The notes under the pieces were generated by a model, which did no database searches, had not been told where the DNA came from, and was given only the letters and a program-made list of their open reading frames with translations. Position numbers and translations under genes: made by a program. DNA of 50,375 nt from a candidate division WOR-3 bacterium (GTDB lineage Bacteria > Hydrothermota > Tepidihabitantia > SM23-42). Positions 40,482 to 50,158 of this stretch are shown here, piece by piece. Position 1 is the first letter of the stretch; every line of letters begins with the position of its first letter. Where the stretch lies: contig JAOUFJ010000018.1 of assembly GCA_029858255.1 (NCBI GenBank), forward strand, positions 1 to 50,375. Reading direction: 5' to 3'.

Positions 40482-40520
40482 TAAGGGGCCAGCATTTCGG
40501 TTCATGTTGACGCTGGCCCC
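40482..40520 (-). terminator. Rho-independent terminator after ppdK
   Basis: A 9-bp GC-rich stem (40520-40512 with 40493-40485), then TTATTTCTT on the minus strand. Confidence 0.85.
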
Positions 40521-40532
40521 ACTAATATCACT

Positions 40533-43304
40533 CTACTTCTTCTTTGCTTTGGGTTTTGATTTTTTTACTGCTTTTCTATTTGTTTTGTAAAGTAAGGTTG
40601 CGTGAGCAGCAGCAAGACGTGCGATCGGAACTCGGAATGGCGAGCAGGACACATAATTCATGGACACCCGGTGACAGAAGTGTACCGAGCGTGGATCACC
40701 CCCGTGCTCACCGCATATTCCTATTTCCAGATTAGGGTTTGTCGCGCGTCCCCGCTCTATGCCGATCCTGATCAGCTCGCCGATACCCGATTGATCAATG
40801 CTCTGGAAAGGATCTTCGGGGAGGATTCCTTTCTTTATGTATTCTGCCAGGAAGCCTCCGATATCGTCACGTGAAAAACCGAAACCCATCTGGGTTAGAT
40901 CATTGGTGCCGTAGGAGAAAAATTCGACGGGTTCTGCTATCTTGTCGGCAACGATGCATGCCCTCGGGATCTCGATCATTGTTCCATACATGTGTTTTAT
41001 TTTCTTGAGACCGTACTTTGCGAGGATTTCCTTATATATTGTATCGACGATCTGCTTCTGATCCTCGAGTTCCTTTGCCTCGGCGACGACCGGCACCATG
41101 ATTTCGGGATAGGGGTCCTTCCCTTCTTTTATCAGCTCCGCTGCCGCTTCAAAGATCGCTCTTACCTGCATGCTCGTGATCTCTGGATAAGTAACTCCAA
41201 GCCTTACACCGCGATGACCCATCATCGGGTTTGATTCGTGCAGAGCGTCAGCGCGCTGCATGAGTTCTTCCAGAGATATATTCAAATCCTTTGCTAGTTG
41301 TTCAAGCTTACTCTTTTCCCGCGGCACAAATTCGTGGAGTGGAGGGTCAAGCAGCCGCATGACAACTGGCAGGCCGTTCATTGCTTCGAGTACGTCTTTT
41401 ATGTCCTTTTTCACATAGGGGTAGAGTTCTTCGAGCGCCTTTCTTCGTTCTTCCGGAGTTTTGGAGACGATCATCTTACGTAGTCTAAAGAGCGGTTCCT
41501 CAGAACCTTTACCGTAAAACATGTGCTCGGTGCGCATGAGTCCGATACCCTGGGCGCCGAAATTTCTTGCCCTGTGCGCATCATCAGGGGTATCTGCATT
41601 TGCCCGGACGCCGAGCGTACGAATCGAATCACAGACTTTGAGAAATTGCTGCAATAGTACATTCTCTTCGGCCGCTGCTATCATCGGAAGTTGTCCATCA
41701 TAGACATTACCCCTGGTGCCGTTGAGGGTTATCCATTCACCTTCATGAAGGGTCTTTCCCGCCACAGAAATTTCCTTCTTTTCGTGGTTGATTTGCAGGT
41801 CGCTACAGCCTACTATGCAGCACTTGCCCCAACCGCGGGCTACAAGCGCGGCGTGCGATGTCATGCCACCTCTTGCCGTGAGTATTGCCTGCGCTGCTCT
41901 CATGCCTTCCACATCCTCGGGGTTCGTCTCCTCGCGCACAAGAATCACTTGCTTGCCTGCTTTTGTCCATTCCACGGCAGCATTGGATGAAAAGACGATC
42001 TGCCCGGTTGCTCCGCCGGGTCCTGCTGGAAGACCTCTGGCAATTGGTTTCTTGGCTAACTCTGCCTGGGGATCAACCATTGGATGCAGTAGCTCGTCGA
42101 GCTGGTCGGGCGTAACACGCATCACGGCTTCTTCCTTCGTTACGAGCTTTTCCTTGAGCATGTCCATTGCCATCTTGACCGCGGCGGGTCCATTTCTTTT
42201 TCCGACCCTTGTCTGGAGCATGTAGAGTTTGTCGTTCTCGATTGTGAATTCAATATCCTGCATGTCTTTATAGTGACGCTCGAGACGTTTTTGATAGCTG
42301 TACAGTTCTCTGTAGATGGTGGGCATAGCTTTCTCCAGGGTAACGAGCTTTTTGTTGTGGTCGGACTTGGAATACTCATTTATCGGCGCCGGAGTGCGGA
42401 TGCCGGCGACGACGTCCTCACCCTGCGCGTTGATCAGGTATTCACCGTAGAATTTGTTCTCACCGTTGCCTGGATTTCTTGTAAACCCGACGCCCGTGGC
42501 AGAATCTTTACCCATGTTACCAAAGACCATTGCCTGCACATTGACGGCAGTTCCCCACTCATTGGGAATACCTTCAATGCGCCGGTAGCTGACAGCCCTT
42601 TTGCCGTTCCACGAAGCGAAGACGGCTTCTATACCGCCCCAGAGTTGCTTGTTATGATCGTCCGGGAAATCGCTCTCGAGAGTTTGCTTGATCTTCCTCT
42701 TGAATCTGGCGCAAAGTTCTTTCAAGTCTTCAGCGTTGAGATCGAGGTCATTACGATAATTCTTTTCTTTTTTCATATTATCCATGACCTTTTCCAGCTG
42801 TCGGCGGATTCCCGACTCTTCATTTTTAGGTTCGACACCCGCACCTTTTTCCATGACTACGTCCGAGTACATCATGATGAGCCTGCGGTACGCGTCGTAA
42901 ACAAAACGTTCGTCGCCACTCTGTTTGATCAATCCGGGGATTGTCTTTTCGGTTAGTCCGATGTTCAATACTGTTTCCATCATACCAGGCATTGAGCGAC
43001 GCGCGCCGGATCTTACTGAAACGAGAAGCGGGTTGCCGGCATCGCCGAATTTTCGATCCATGATCTTCTCGACGTTGCGTATTGACTTCCTGACTTCTTC
43101 CTTCAATTTCTTCGGCAGCGCGCGTTTATGTTCGTAGTAGTAATTACAGACCTCGGTCGTTATCGTGAACCCGGGCGGCACGGGAATACCGAGATTGGTC
43201 ATTTCCGCGAGATTTGCGCCTTTACCGCCAAGCAGGTTTTTCATTTTGGCGTTGCCCGTGGCCTTCTTGCCACCAAATTCATAAACAAGTTTTTTTGACA
43301 TCAT
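40533..43304 (-). CDS. ppdK: Pyruvate, phosphate dikinase
   Basis: It interconverts pyruvate + ATP + Pi with PEP + AMP + PPi. The 923-aa protein has an N-terminal ATP-grasp domain (GGKGANLAEM, 26-35; VRSGARRSMPGMMETVLNIG, about 97-116) and the central phosphohistidine domain GGMTSHAALVARGWG (479-493, His484). The C-terminal PEP/pyruvate barrel has LRTEH-type and CGEHGGDP motifs. It ends in a Lys-rich tail (KKSKPKAKKK). The length is normal. Two tandem ATGs (43304, 43301) follow AAGGAG. The cyclic-DPG-synthase-like GTPase lies 46 bp upstream, so the two are likely co-transcribed. Confidence 0.97.
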   Translation of the reverse strand: MMSKKLVYEFGGKKATGNAKMKNLLGGKGANLAEMTNLGIPVPPGFTITTEVCNYYYEHKRALPKKLKEEVRKSIRNVEKIMDRKFGDAGNPLLVSVRSGARRSMPGMMETVLNIGLTEKTIPGLIKQSGDERFVYDAYRRLIMMYSDVVMEKGAGVEPKNEESGIRRQLEKVMDNMKKEKNYRNDLDLNAEDLKELCARFKRKIKQTLESDFPDDHNKQLWGGIEAVFASWNGKRAVSYRRIEGIPNEWGTAVNVQAMVFGNMGKDSATGVGFTRNPGNGENKFYGEYLINAQGEDVVAGIRTPAPINEYSKSDHNKKLVTLEKAMPTIYRELYSYQKRLERHYKDMQDIEFTIENDKLYMLQTRVGKRNGPAAVKMAMDMLKEKLVTKEEAVMRVTPDQLDELLHPMVDPQAELAKKPIARGLPAGPGGATGQIVFSSNAAVEWTKAGKQVILVREETNPEDVEGMRAAQAILTARGGMTSHAALVARGWGKCCIVGCSDLQINHEKKEISVAGKTLHEGEWITLNGTRGNVYDGQLPMIAAAEENVLLQQFLKVCDSIRTLGVRANADTPDDAHRARNFGAQGIGLMRTEHMFYGKGSEEPLFRLRKMIVSKTPEERRKALEELYPYVKKDIKDVLEAMNGLPVVMRLLDPPLHEFVPREKSKLEQLAKDLNISLEELMQRADALHESNPMMGHRGVRLGVTYPEITSMQVRAIFEAAAELIKEGKDPYPEIMVPVVAEAKELEDQKQIVDTIYKEILAKYGLKKIKHMYGTMIEIPRACIVADKIAEPVEFFSYGTNDLTQMGFGFSRDDIGGFLAEYIKKGILPEDPFQSIDQSGIGELIRIGIERGRATNPNLEIGICGEHGGDPRSVHFCHRVSMNYVSCSPFRVPIARLAAAHATLLYKTNRKAVKKSKPKAKKK

Positions 43305-43350
43305 TGCTCCTTTCGTTAGTTTTTCCTGCAGTTAGGGAATGACAATACTG

Positions 43351-44664
43351 CTAGATCTTAAGGTATTTCTTCAGGATGTTATCCAAGCTCGGTCCAGACC
43401 TTTCCTCTAACTCGTAATCGATCTTTGCGACAGGTTTGTTGAGTTTCGTAAATTTTCTTAAATCCACCGGAGTTGCCATGACAATGGAATCGGCAGGTGT
43501 ATTGTTGATACTTGCTTCAAGTTCTTTTATCTGTTTCTTACCGTAACCAAGGGCTGGTATCAGAGCCCCGATCTGCGGGTATTTCACGTAAGCCTCTTTT
43601 ATCGAACCGATGGCATAGGGCTTCGGGTCGACAATCTTGCCAGCATTGTATTTTTTCGCGGCAACGATACCTGCTCCAAAGGACATACCCCCGTGGGTCA
43701 AGGTTGGTCCATCTTCGATAACCACGACCGCTTTGCCCTTCACTAGTTCTGGCCTGTCGACTGAAGTGGGTGACGCCGCTTCAAGGACAACTGCCTGGGG
43801 GTTCAGTTTCTTTATGTTTTCCTTGAGCAGTTCAATACTCGAACGGGGCGCAGTATCGACCTTGTTTATCAAGACCACATCGGCCATTCTCACGTTCGTC
43901 TCGCCTGGATGATATGTCATCTCATCTCCGGTCCTGAAAGGATCCACGACGACGATGTGAAGGTCTGATCTATAGAATGACAGATCATTGTTGCCTCCGT
44001 CCCAGACAATGATATCGCTGATCTTCTCGGCTTGTTTCAATATCAGGCCATAATCGACACCGGCGAACACAGTATTCCCTCTGAGAATATGCGGTTCGTA
44101 CTCTTCCCGTTCTTCGATTGTGCATTTGTGCTTGTCCAGATCTTCGAGCGTAGAGAATTTCTGCACGATCTGTTCTTTGAGGTCTCCGTAGGGCATGGGA
44201 TGTCGTATTACTGAAGTCTTCAAGCCGCGATTGTGTAGTATTTCACAGACTCGGCGCGTGGTCTGGCTTTTGCCTGATCCGGTTCTTGCTGCGCAGATCG
44301 ACACGACCTTCCGTTTTGATGTAATCATAGAAGATTTGGGCCCGAGTAGCCAGAAATCCGCACCGGCCGCTATCACTTCGGATGCTCTATGCATGACATA
44401 GTTGTGGGAAATATCCGAATAGGCGAAAACAACTACGTCGATCTTGTGTTTTGATATCATCTGCGCAATTTTTTTCTCGGGTTCAATGGGTATACCTCGA
44501 GGATATCCCTTACCCGCCAATACTCTGGGATACAATCTGTCTGCAATATTGGGTATTTGAGTTGCGGTAAAACAAATCACCCTAAAATCGGGATTATTTC
44601 TGAAATAGACATTGAAATTATGGAAATCTCTTCCTGCTGCACCCATAATAATGACACGCCGCAT
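43351..44664 (-). CDS. GTPase related to cyclic 2,3-diphosphoglycerate synthase
   Basis: 437 aa. An N-terminal Rossmann-like half (RVIIMGAAGRDFHNFNVYFR, 3-22) is followed by a P-loop domain with ARTGSGKSQT (126-135), WDGGNNDLSFY and INKVD (G4-like). This matches the family that includes archaeal cyclic 2,3-diphosphoglycerate synthase; most bacterial members have no proven activity. GGAGG precedes ATG 44664, and the promoter at 44689-44717 is near consensus. Pairing with ppdK suggests a role near phosphoglycerate/PEP metabolism. Confidence 0.85.
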   Translation of the reverse strand: MRRVIIMGAAGRDFHNFNVYFRNNPDFRVICFTATQIPNIADRLYPRVLAGKGYPRGIPIEPEKKIAQMISKHKIDVVVFAYSDISHNYVMHRASEVIAAGADFWLLGPKSSMITSKRKVVSICAARTGSGKSQTTRRVCEILHNRGLKTSVIRHPMPYGDLKEQIVQKFSTLEDLDKHKCTIEEREEYEPHILRGNTVFAGVDYGLILKQAEKISDIIVWDGGNNDLSFYRSDLHIVVVDPFRTGDEMTYHPGETNVRMADVVLINKVDTAPRSSIELLKENIKKLNPQAVVLEAASPTSVDRPELVKGKAVVVIEDGPTLTHGGMSFGAGIVAAKKYNAGKIVDPKPYAIGSIKEAYVKYPQIGALIPALGYGKKQIKELEASINNTPADSIVMATPVDLRKFTKLNKPVAKIDYELEERSGPSLDNILKKYLKI

Positions 44665-44688
44665 AAATAAGTCCTCCTTTCGACCCTA

Positions 44689-44717
44689 ATTATACCCTAA
44701 AATCGGACAAAAGTCAA
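44689..44717 (-). promoter_or_regulatory. Promoter of the GTPase-ppdK operon
   Basis: Minus strand TTGACT (44717-44712), 17-bp spacer, TATAAT (44694-44689). Confidence 0.83.
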
Positions 44718-44854
44718 TATTTTGACGGCTGTTCAAGAGGTCCAGTAGAATTGCAGTTCAATAACGAAGCATATTGATTTCTCTTACCTGATGGTGAATA
44801 GCTCTGCAATTTCGATGGTTTTGGGCCTCTCGGCCGGAAAATCCCTTTTTTTCC

Positions 44855-44882
44855 TTGACTTTTTTACTAATATATACATAAT
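44855..44882 (+). promoter_or_regulatory. Promoter of the HD-glyQ-glyS-aspS operon (predicted leaderless)
   Basis: TTGACT (44855-44860), 16-bp spacer, CATAAT (44877-44882). The predicted start at about 44889-44890 abuts ATG 44891. Other AT-rich -10 choices exist nearby. Confidence 0.55.
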
Positions 44883-44890
44883 ATTTATCT

Positions 44891-45436
44891 ATGATGCGAA
44901 AAGAGGCTTATGAACTGCTTGTGCAGAGGCTCAAGAATAAGAATCTGTTCAAACATTGCCTTGCAGTTGAGGCTTGCCTGAGGAAGTTAGCACAACGGTT
45001 CGGTGAAGATGAGGAATCATGGGGTATTGCTGGATTGCTCCATGACATCGATTACGAGGAAACTGAAGGTGATCCCGCTCGCCACGGCTTAGAGGGCGCG
45101 ATGTTCCTCCAGAGCCTGGGGATTGATGAGGTTATAGTCCGTGCGGTGAAAGCACATTCCGGGCACCTCGGGCCCTCTTCAAAATTAGACTGGGCTTTAT
45201 TCAGCGCAGATCCACTGACCGGATTGATTGTCGCAGGTGCACTCATGCATCCTGAGAAGAAATTGAGTGCACTGGACGTGGATTTCGTGCTGCGGCGGTT
45301 CAAGGAAAAGCGATTTGCTGCCGGCGCGAACAGGGAACAAATAACCGCCTGCAAGAATGTGGGGCTGGAACTGGAGCAATTTGTCCAAATATGCCTTGAA
45401 AGTATGCAGGGCATTGCCGAAGACCTTGGTCTATGA
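44891..45436 (+). CDS. HD-domain metal-dependent phosphohydrolase
   Basis: 181 aa. Metal ligands are H22 (FKHCLAVE), H51-D52 (GLLHDIDYE), H65 (ARHG) and an Asp late in the domain (LFSADPLTG), the HD superfamily pattern; the length is that of small stand-alone HD proteins. The substrate may be a nucleotide or oligonucleotide but is unknown. It has no ribosome site and probably a leaderless message. Its stop overlaps the glyQ start (ATGA). Confidence 0.9.
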   Translation: MMRKEAYELLVQRLKNKNLFKHCLAVEACLRKLAQRFGEDEESWGIAGLLHDIDYEETEGDPARHGLEGAMFLQSLGIDEVIVRAVKAHSGHLGPSSKLDWALFSADPLTGLIVAGALMHPEKKLSALDVDFVLRRFKEKRFAAGANREQITACKNVGLELEQFVQICLESMQGIAEDLGL

Positions 45437-46311
45437 AGAAACTTCACACTTTCGAGAATGTGATCATAAACCTGAAGCAGTTCTGGCAAAAGCAGGGATG
45501 TCTGTTATTCGAGCCCTATAACTCAGAAGTCGGCGCAGGCACGTTCAACCCGGCTACATTCTTGAGAATTCTGGACAACGACCCCTGGAATGTTTGTTAC
45601 CTTGAGATATCAAAAAGACCTCGCGACGGAAGGTATGCGAAGAACCCGCTGCGTTTTCAGCAGTTCTATCAGTGCCAGGTGATCATGAAGCCAGCGCCGG
45701 ACGACATTCAGCAGATCTATCTTCAATCACTCGAGCACCTCGGGCTAAAATTGAGGGAGCATGAAATCCGATTTGTGGAAGACGATTGGGAATCACCGAC
45801 ATTGGGGGCTTGGGGTTTGGGTTGGGAGGTCTGGCTGGATGGACTCGAGGTAACTCAATTTACTTATTTCCAGCAAGCCGGTGGAGTTGACTTGCAGGTC
45901 ATACCGGTTGAGATTACTTATGGTCTCGAGAGAATAACGATGATCTTGCAGGACGTCCCTTCGGTTTTCGATGTCAAATGGAACAATACGTTGACATGGG
46001 GTTATGTCTACCGTCAGAACGAAATAGAGTATTCCAAATACAACTTCGAATCGGCGCCGGCTGACATCCTTGCTTCGCTTTTTGTTACCTATGAAAAAGA
46101 GGCGAACAGGTTGTTTGAAGAGGGGTTGGTATATCCAGGATATGACCACACGATAAAGTGTTCTCATCTATTCAACATGTTAGAGGCACGCGGCGCGATC
46201 AGCATTTCGGAACGGGCAAAGTATATCGGCCGCGTCAGGGCACTCGCCAATAAAGCTGCTGCACTATATCTGAGTAAGAATAATGAGCAAGCGAACGTTT
46301 CAAATGATTGA
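45433..46311 (+). CDS. glyQ: Glycyl-tRNA synthetase alpha subunit
   Basis: The alpha subunit of the bacterial alpha2beta2 GlyRS binds glycine and ATP. The 292-aa protein has the canonical start [20 protein letters not shown], the class II motif 2 region ([19 protein letters not shown]) and motif 3 ([12 protein letters not shown]). The length is normal. It is coupled to the HD gene by ATGA and overlaps glyS by 8 nt. Confidence 0.97.
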   Translation: MKKLHTFENVIINLKQFWQKQGCLLFEPYNSEVGAGTFNPATFLRILDNDPWNVCYLEISKRPRDGRYAKNPLRFQQFYQCQVIMKPAPDDIQQIYLQSLEHLGLKLREHEIRFVEDDWESPTLGAWGLGWEVWLDGLEVTQFTYFQQAGGVDLQVIPVEITYGLERITMILQDVPSVFDVKWNNTLTWGYVYRQNEIEYSKYNFESAPADILASLFVTYEKEANRLFEEGLVYPGYDHTIKCSHLFNMLEARGAISISERAKYIGRVRALANKAAALYLSKNNEQANVSND

Positions 46312-48355
46312 TTTCCTTCTGGAAATCGGGTTTGAAGAATTCCCGCCGCACTTTCTGAAACCGGCGGCCGAGAGTCTTGCTGAACAGATCGAGATACTGC
46401 TCAAGCAGAAGAAGATCTTCTACCGATCGATCCGCACAATATACACGCCACGCCGGATGGGTACGCTGGTGCTTGGTTTGAGTCGGCGACAGAAGCCGCA
46501 GGTAATTGAGATACCAGGTCCACCCAAGCGTTTTGCCTATGATGCGAAGGGTAAAGCGACTGAAAAACTAATTGGTTTCATGAAAGCGAACAGTCTAAAA
46601 TCCAATGAGATCATAAGCAAGCGGACGAAGAAAGGCGATTATGTCTACGGCAGGAAGGAAATCGCGGGAGCTTCGACCGAGAATATTCTCCGGAATAGTG
46701 TACCGCCCATAATATCCAATCTTGAATTTCCGAAGACCATGGTATGGAATGACAAACGGGTTCGTTTTCCCCGCCCAATACGGTGGCTTGTTGCGCTCCT
46801 CGACCGCAAACCGTTGCGATTTGAATATGCCGGCGTTCAGGCGAATCGTTATTCATGGCCGAATCAGCACTTTTCATTCAAGCCCATACGGCTCGAAAAA
46901 CCTCGGGAATACATGAATTTTCTGCGGCACGGCGGTGTCATCGTGGATCCGAACGAGAGGAAAAAGATCATACTGACGAGAATAAAACAAGCAGCCGAAA
47001 AAGTGAAGGGCAAGCCGGTCCACAGCAGCGAGATGATCGAAGAAATAAACTGCACAACCGAGTATCCCGAAGTTGTCACGGGCGAATTTGACGCGCGGTA
47101 CCTCGATCTTCCCGAAGAAGTTCTGATGACAGTACTTCGTGCTCACGGAAATGTTATCTGGATTCGTGATACCAATAAGTATGTGTATGTATTCAGTGCC
47201 AAGAAGAAGGCGCTGCAGAATGTCAAGGTCGGTTACGAGAGAGTGATGGAGTCACGTTTGTACGATGCCCTTTTCTTCTACCAGAATGACATGAAGGTTG
47301 GTTTGCAGAGTATGCTTAAACAGACAAAAGATATGATGTGGTTACAGGGTCTGGGTACACTGTACGATAAATCTCTCCGTCTCCAGCATTTTTCAGAAGA
47401 GTACAAATCAATTCCTGCCGTTGATATCGAAACATTGAAACGCGCGGCAATGTTGTGCAAGGCTGATCTGCTTTCCGAGATGGTAAGGGAAAAAGAATTC
47501 ACATCGTTGCAAGGTATAATGGGTGGCCACTATGCTAGATCAGGAGGTGAAAGTGCAGAGGTGGCGAACGCGATCAGCGAACATTACCTTCCAAGGTTTG
47601 TGGGTGATAGATTGCCGAAGACTCTGAGCGGAGCACTGCTCTCAATTGCCGACAAGCTCGATAACGTGGTTGGAGCATTCTTGAGCGGCAATCGGCCAAG
47701 TGGCTCAAATGATCCGTTGGCGGTCAGAAGGAATGGATATGCTGTGATCCAGCTCGTTGATGCGTTTGAAATCCATCTGGACCTTTCCGGTTTGATTGCC
47801 GGTATGCTCAGGGTGTATAATAAAAAGATCGAAGATGGAGTTCTGCCGGAATTTTTTATCGAGAGATTGACGCGTTATCTGCAGGATAAGGGCTACCGGT
47901 ACGACGAGATTAAAGCCGTGCTGGCGATATGGAATGGGGACGTTGCTGACGCTAAGAAGCGTTGCGAAGCGCTCAAATCATTCAGGGACAGTCCCGAGTT
48001 CGTGAAGCTGGTGATAGGCCAGAAAAGGGTGAGAAACATATTGAAGAATGTTAAAGCAGCAATGACTGTCGACGCTGAATTCGTCAATGAGCCGGCGGAA
48101 AAAGCACTCTTGCGGATGGGTGAGAAGGTCAGACCAGATTTGGATGCTATGATCGAAAGTAAGAACTATTCTGAATTACTGAAATTGCTTCTCGAGATGA
48201 GACCGGTGATCGACAAATTTTTTGATGATGTTCTGGTCATGTGTGAAGACAGGAAACTGAGAGAGAATCGTCTGGCCCTCGTCAGCACGATCAACGAGTT
48301 ATTTCTGAAATTTGCCGATTTTTCGCAGATCGTTATTGAGGGTGAAAAAACGTAG
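46304..48355 (+). CDS. glyS: Glycyl-tRNA synthetase beta subunit
   Basis: The beta subunit recognises tRNA-Gly. From ATG 46304 the protein is 683 aa. It begins with the family's [16 protein letters not shown] and has TPRRMGTLV (about 48-56), [20 protein letters not shown] and the HD-like and anticodon-binding C-terminal domains ([29 protein letters not shown]). An in-frame ATG at 46283 would add seven atypical residues; neither has a ribosome site. The TAG stop is followed after 9 nt by the apparent ATC start of aspS in the same reading frame. Confidence 0.96.
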   Translation: MIDFLLEIGFEEFPPHFLKPAAESLAEQIEILLKQKKIFYRSIRTIYTPRRMGTLVLGLSRRQKPQVIEIPGPPKRFAYDAKGKATEKLIGFMKANSLKSNEIISKRTKKGDYVYGRKEIAGASTENILRNSVPPIISNLEFPKTMVWNDKRVRFPRPIRWLVALLDRKPLRFEYAGVQANRYSWPNQHFSFKPIRLEKPREYMNFLRHGGVIVDPNERKKIILTRIKQAAEKVKGKPVHSSEMIEEINCTTEYPEVVTGEFDARYLDLPEEVLMTVLRAHGNVIWIRDTNKYVYVFSAKKKALQNVKVGYERVMESRLYDALFFYQNDMKVGLQSMLKQTKDMMWLQGLGTLYDKSLRLQHFSEEYKSIPAVDIETLKRAAMLCKADLLSEMVREKEFTSLQGIMGGHYARSGGESAEVANAISEHYLPRFVGDRLPKTLSGALLSIADKLDNVVGAFLSGNRPSGSNDPLAVRRNGYAVIQLVDAFEIHLDLSGLIAGMLRVYNKKIEDGVLPEFFIERLTRYLQDKGYRYDEIKAVLAIWNGDVADAKKRCEALKSFRDSPEFVKLVIGQKRVRNILKNVKAAMTVDAEFVNEPAEKALLRMGEKVRPDLDAMIESKNYSELLKLLLEMRPVIDKFFDDVLVMCEDRKLRENRLALVSTINELFLKFADFSQIVIEGEKT

Positions 48356-48364
48356 AGGTTAACG

Positions 48365-50056
48365 ATCAAGAAAATATTCAATAATCAAGTCCGGAGAGAA
48401 AAGATAGGTGAAGAGATCACGGTTTACGGTTGGGTAGACCGCATAAGGAATCTCGGCGGCATGATCTTCGTAGACCTGAGGGACCGGACCGGCGTGCTGC
48501 AGCTGGTGATCGATCCGACCGTTACCGGCGTAAAGGAACTCGGTCTGCAGGATTGTATTTACGCGGCAGGAGATGTAAAAGAACGTCCAGCCGATCAAAA
48601 GAATCCTAAAATGGTAACTGGCGAGGTTGAGTTGATTGTGAACAAGCTGGAAATACTGAACAAATCCAAGGTTCCGCCTTTTGTCGTTGAAAGTGAAGTG
48701 AAGGCTAATGAGGAATTGCGCTTGCGTTACCGGTATCTCGATTTGCGAAGAGCCCCGATGCAACGTAACATTGTTTTCCGGCACAATATAATTACGGCGA
48801 TGCGCGAATATTTGAATAGGAACTATTTCATTGAAATAGAAACTCCGATCCTGACCAGGAGCATGCCCGAGGGAGCAAGGGATTACCTTGTTCCGTCAAG
48901 GTTATACCCTGAGAAATTTTACGCGCTCGCCCAGTCTCCGCAGATGTACAAACAGCTACTGATGGTTGCCGGTTTTGAGCGATACTACCAGATCGCCCGC
49001 TGTATGCGTGATGAGGATCCGAGACATGACCGCCAGCCGGAACACACACAGATCGACATTGAGATGTCTTTTGTCGACGAGGATGATGTCTTTGCTGTTG
49101 CCGAGGGAATGTTCAGCCATATTTTCAAGGTTGTTATGGGGCAGGATCTTAAAATACCTTTCGAACGGATGACATACGCGAGTGCGATGGAGCGATATGG
49201 CAGTGATAAACCAGACCTGCGCTTTGGCATGGAGATTGTCGACCTGCGCGATATATTCAAGGGTGTTGAATTCGCGCCGTTTGATAGAAAAGATGAGATC
49301 CGCGGTTTGGTTGTCGGACCGGGGAGTAAGATATCACGCAAGAAGCTCGATGCGATGAACGGGAGCGCGAAGACGGCCGGTCTCGGTGGCGTATTCTGGT
49401 CGAAGATTGACGACACGTGCACCGGCAGTATTGGCAAAGTGATCGATGGGAAGATCATCGAGAAAATGCGGCTGGAGAAAGGAAATCTATTGATCGTGGC
49501 GGCAGGTGATGGACGGATATTCAAATTTCTTGGTCGGCTGAGAACCGAACTCGCTGCAGAACTCGGTCTAGGTGGAACCGGTTTCAGATTTTTGTGGGTG
49601 ACGGATTTTCCGATCTTTGAGCGTGACGAGAAGACAGGGGATTTCGTTGCCAGTCATCACATATTCACACAGCCCAGACCCGGTGATATACAATTTCTTG
49701 ACTCTGACCCTTTGCGCGTGCACGGCCGGTTGTATGATCTGGTCTGCAATGGCAACGAGCTTGCCTCGGGCAGCATAAGGAATCATGACCGCAGGTTACA
49801 GGAAAAGTTGTTTGCCATCGCTGGTATGGATGCTGCAAAATACACTATGCTGCTCGATGCACTTGAATACGGTGCACCACCGCACGGAGGTATTGCACCC
49901 GGTATTGACCGCATTGTCATGGTTCTTGGAGGATTGACTTCGCTAAGGGATGTCATTGCCTTCCCCAAAACAACGACCGCTCAGGGATTGCTCGAGAACA
50001 TACCTGACTCAGTTACGCCGGAGCAATTAAAAGACCTCCACTTGAAATTCGAATAA
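48365..50056 (+). CDS. aspS: Aspartyl-tRNA synthetase with apparent ATC start
   Basis: 563 aa from ATC 48365. The N-terminal OB-fold (VYGWVDRIRNLGGMIFVDLR and DRTGVLQLV) binds the anticodon. Class II motifs follow: FIEIETPILTRSMPEGARDY, SPQMYKQLLMVAGFERYYQI, CMRDEDPRHDRQPEHTQIDI, a GAD insertion domain and motif 3 GIAPGIDRIVM. There is no ATG, GTG or TTG in frame between the glyS stop and ATG 48461, yet that later ATG would delete half the OB-fold. TAGAGGT ends 5-6 nt before ATC 48365, and the peptide from there (KKIFNNQVRREKIGEEITVYG) has the normal family layout, so ATC initiation is the best reading. A base change or error at the start codon is the alternative. The length is slightly short for bacterial AspRS (about 590). 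Confidence 0.93.
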   Translation: MKKIFNNQVRREKIGEEITVYGWVDRIRNLGGMIFVDLRDRTGVLQLVIDPTVTGVKELGLQDCIYAAGDVKERPADQKNPKMVTGEVELIVNKLEILNKSKVPPFVVESEVKANEELRLRYRYLDLRRAPMQRNIVFRHNIITAMREYLNRNYFIEIETPILTRSMPEGARDYLVPSRLYPEKFYALAQSPQMYKQLLMVAGFERYYQIARCMRDEDPRHDRQPEHTQIDIEMSFVDEDDVFAVAEGMFSHIFKVVMGQDLKIPFERMTYASAMERYGSDKPDLRFGMEIVDLRDIFKGVEFAPFDRKDEIRGLVVGPGSKISRKKLDAMNGSAKTAGLGGVFWSKIDDTCTGSIGKVIDGKIIEKMRLEKGNLLIVAAGDGRIFKFLGRLRTELAAELGLGGTGFRFLWVTDFPIFERDEKTGDFVASHHIFTQPRPGDIQFLDSDPLRVHGRLYDLVCNGNELASGSIRNHDRRLQEKLFAIAGMDAAKYTMLLDALEYGAPPHGGIAPGIDRIVMVLGGLTSLRDVIAFPKTTTAQGLLENIPDSVTPEQLKDLHLKFE

Positions 50057-50064
50057 ACATAGAA

Positions 50065-50158
50065 CGTTACGTTCGTTATTCCCGCTAATATCGTTAGTTC
50101 CGTTAATATCGCTATTTTCGCTAATCTCGCTAATACCGTTACTTCCGTTAATACCGTT
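50065..50158 (+). repeat. Tandem repeat of 9-bp units
   Basis: About ten head-to-tail units of the form CG(T/C)TAxTxC/T, e.g. CGTTAATAT, CGCTAATCT, CGTTACTTC, many alternating in pairs (18-bp period). It lies directly after aspS and is non-coding as far as I can see. Confidence 0.85.

Noticed and set aside
44384-44401. Possible second start or fusion in the GTPase N-terminal half
   Set aside because: The full frame from 44664 has a strong ribosome site and an N-terminal Rossmann-like half expected for the family.
50065-50158. Possible CRISPR array or replication iterons
   Set aside because: Units are 9 bp, contiguous and degenerate, with no spacers and no replication or cas gene nearby.
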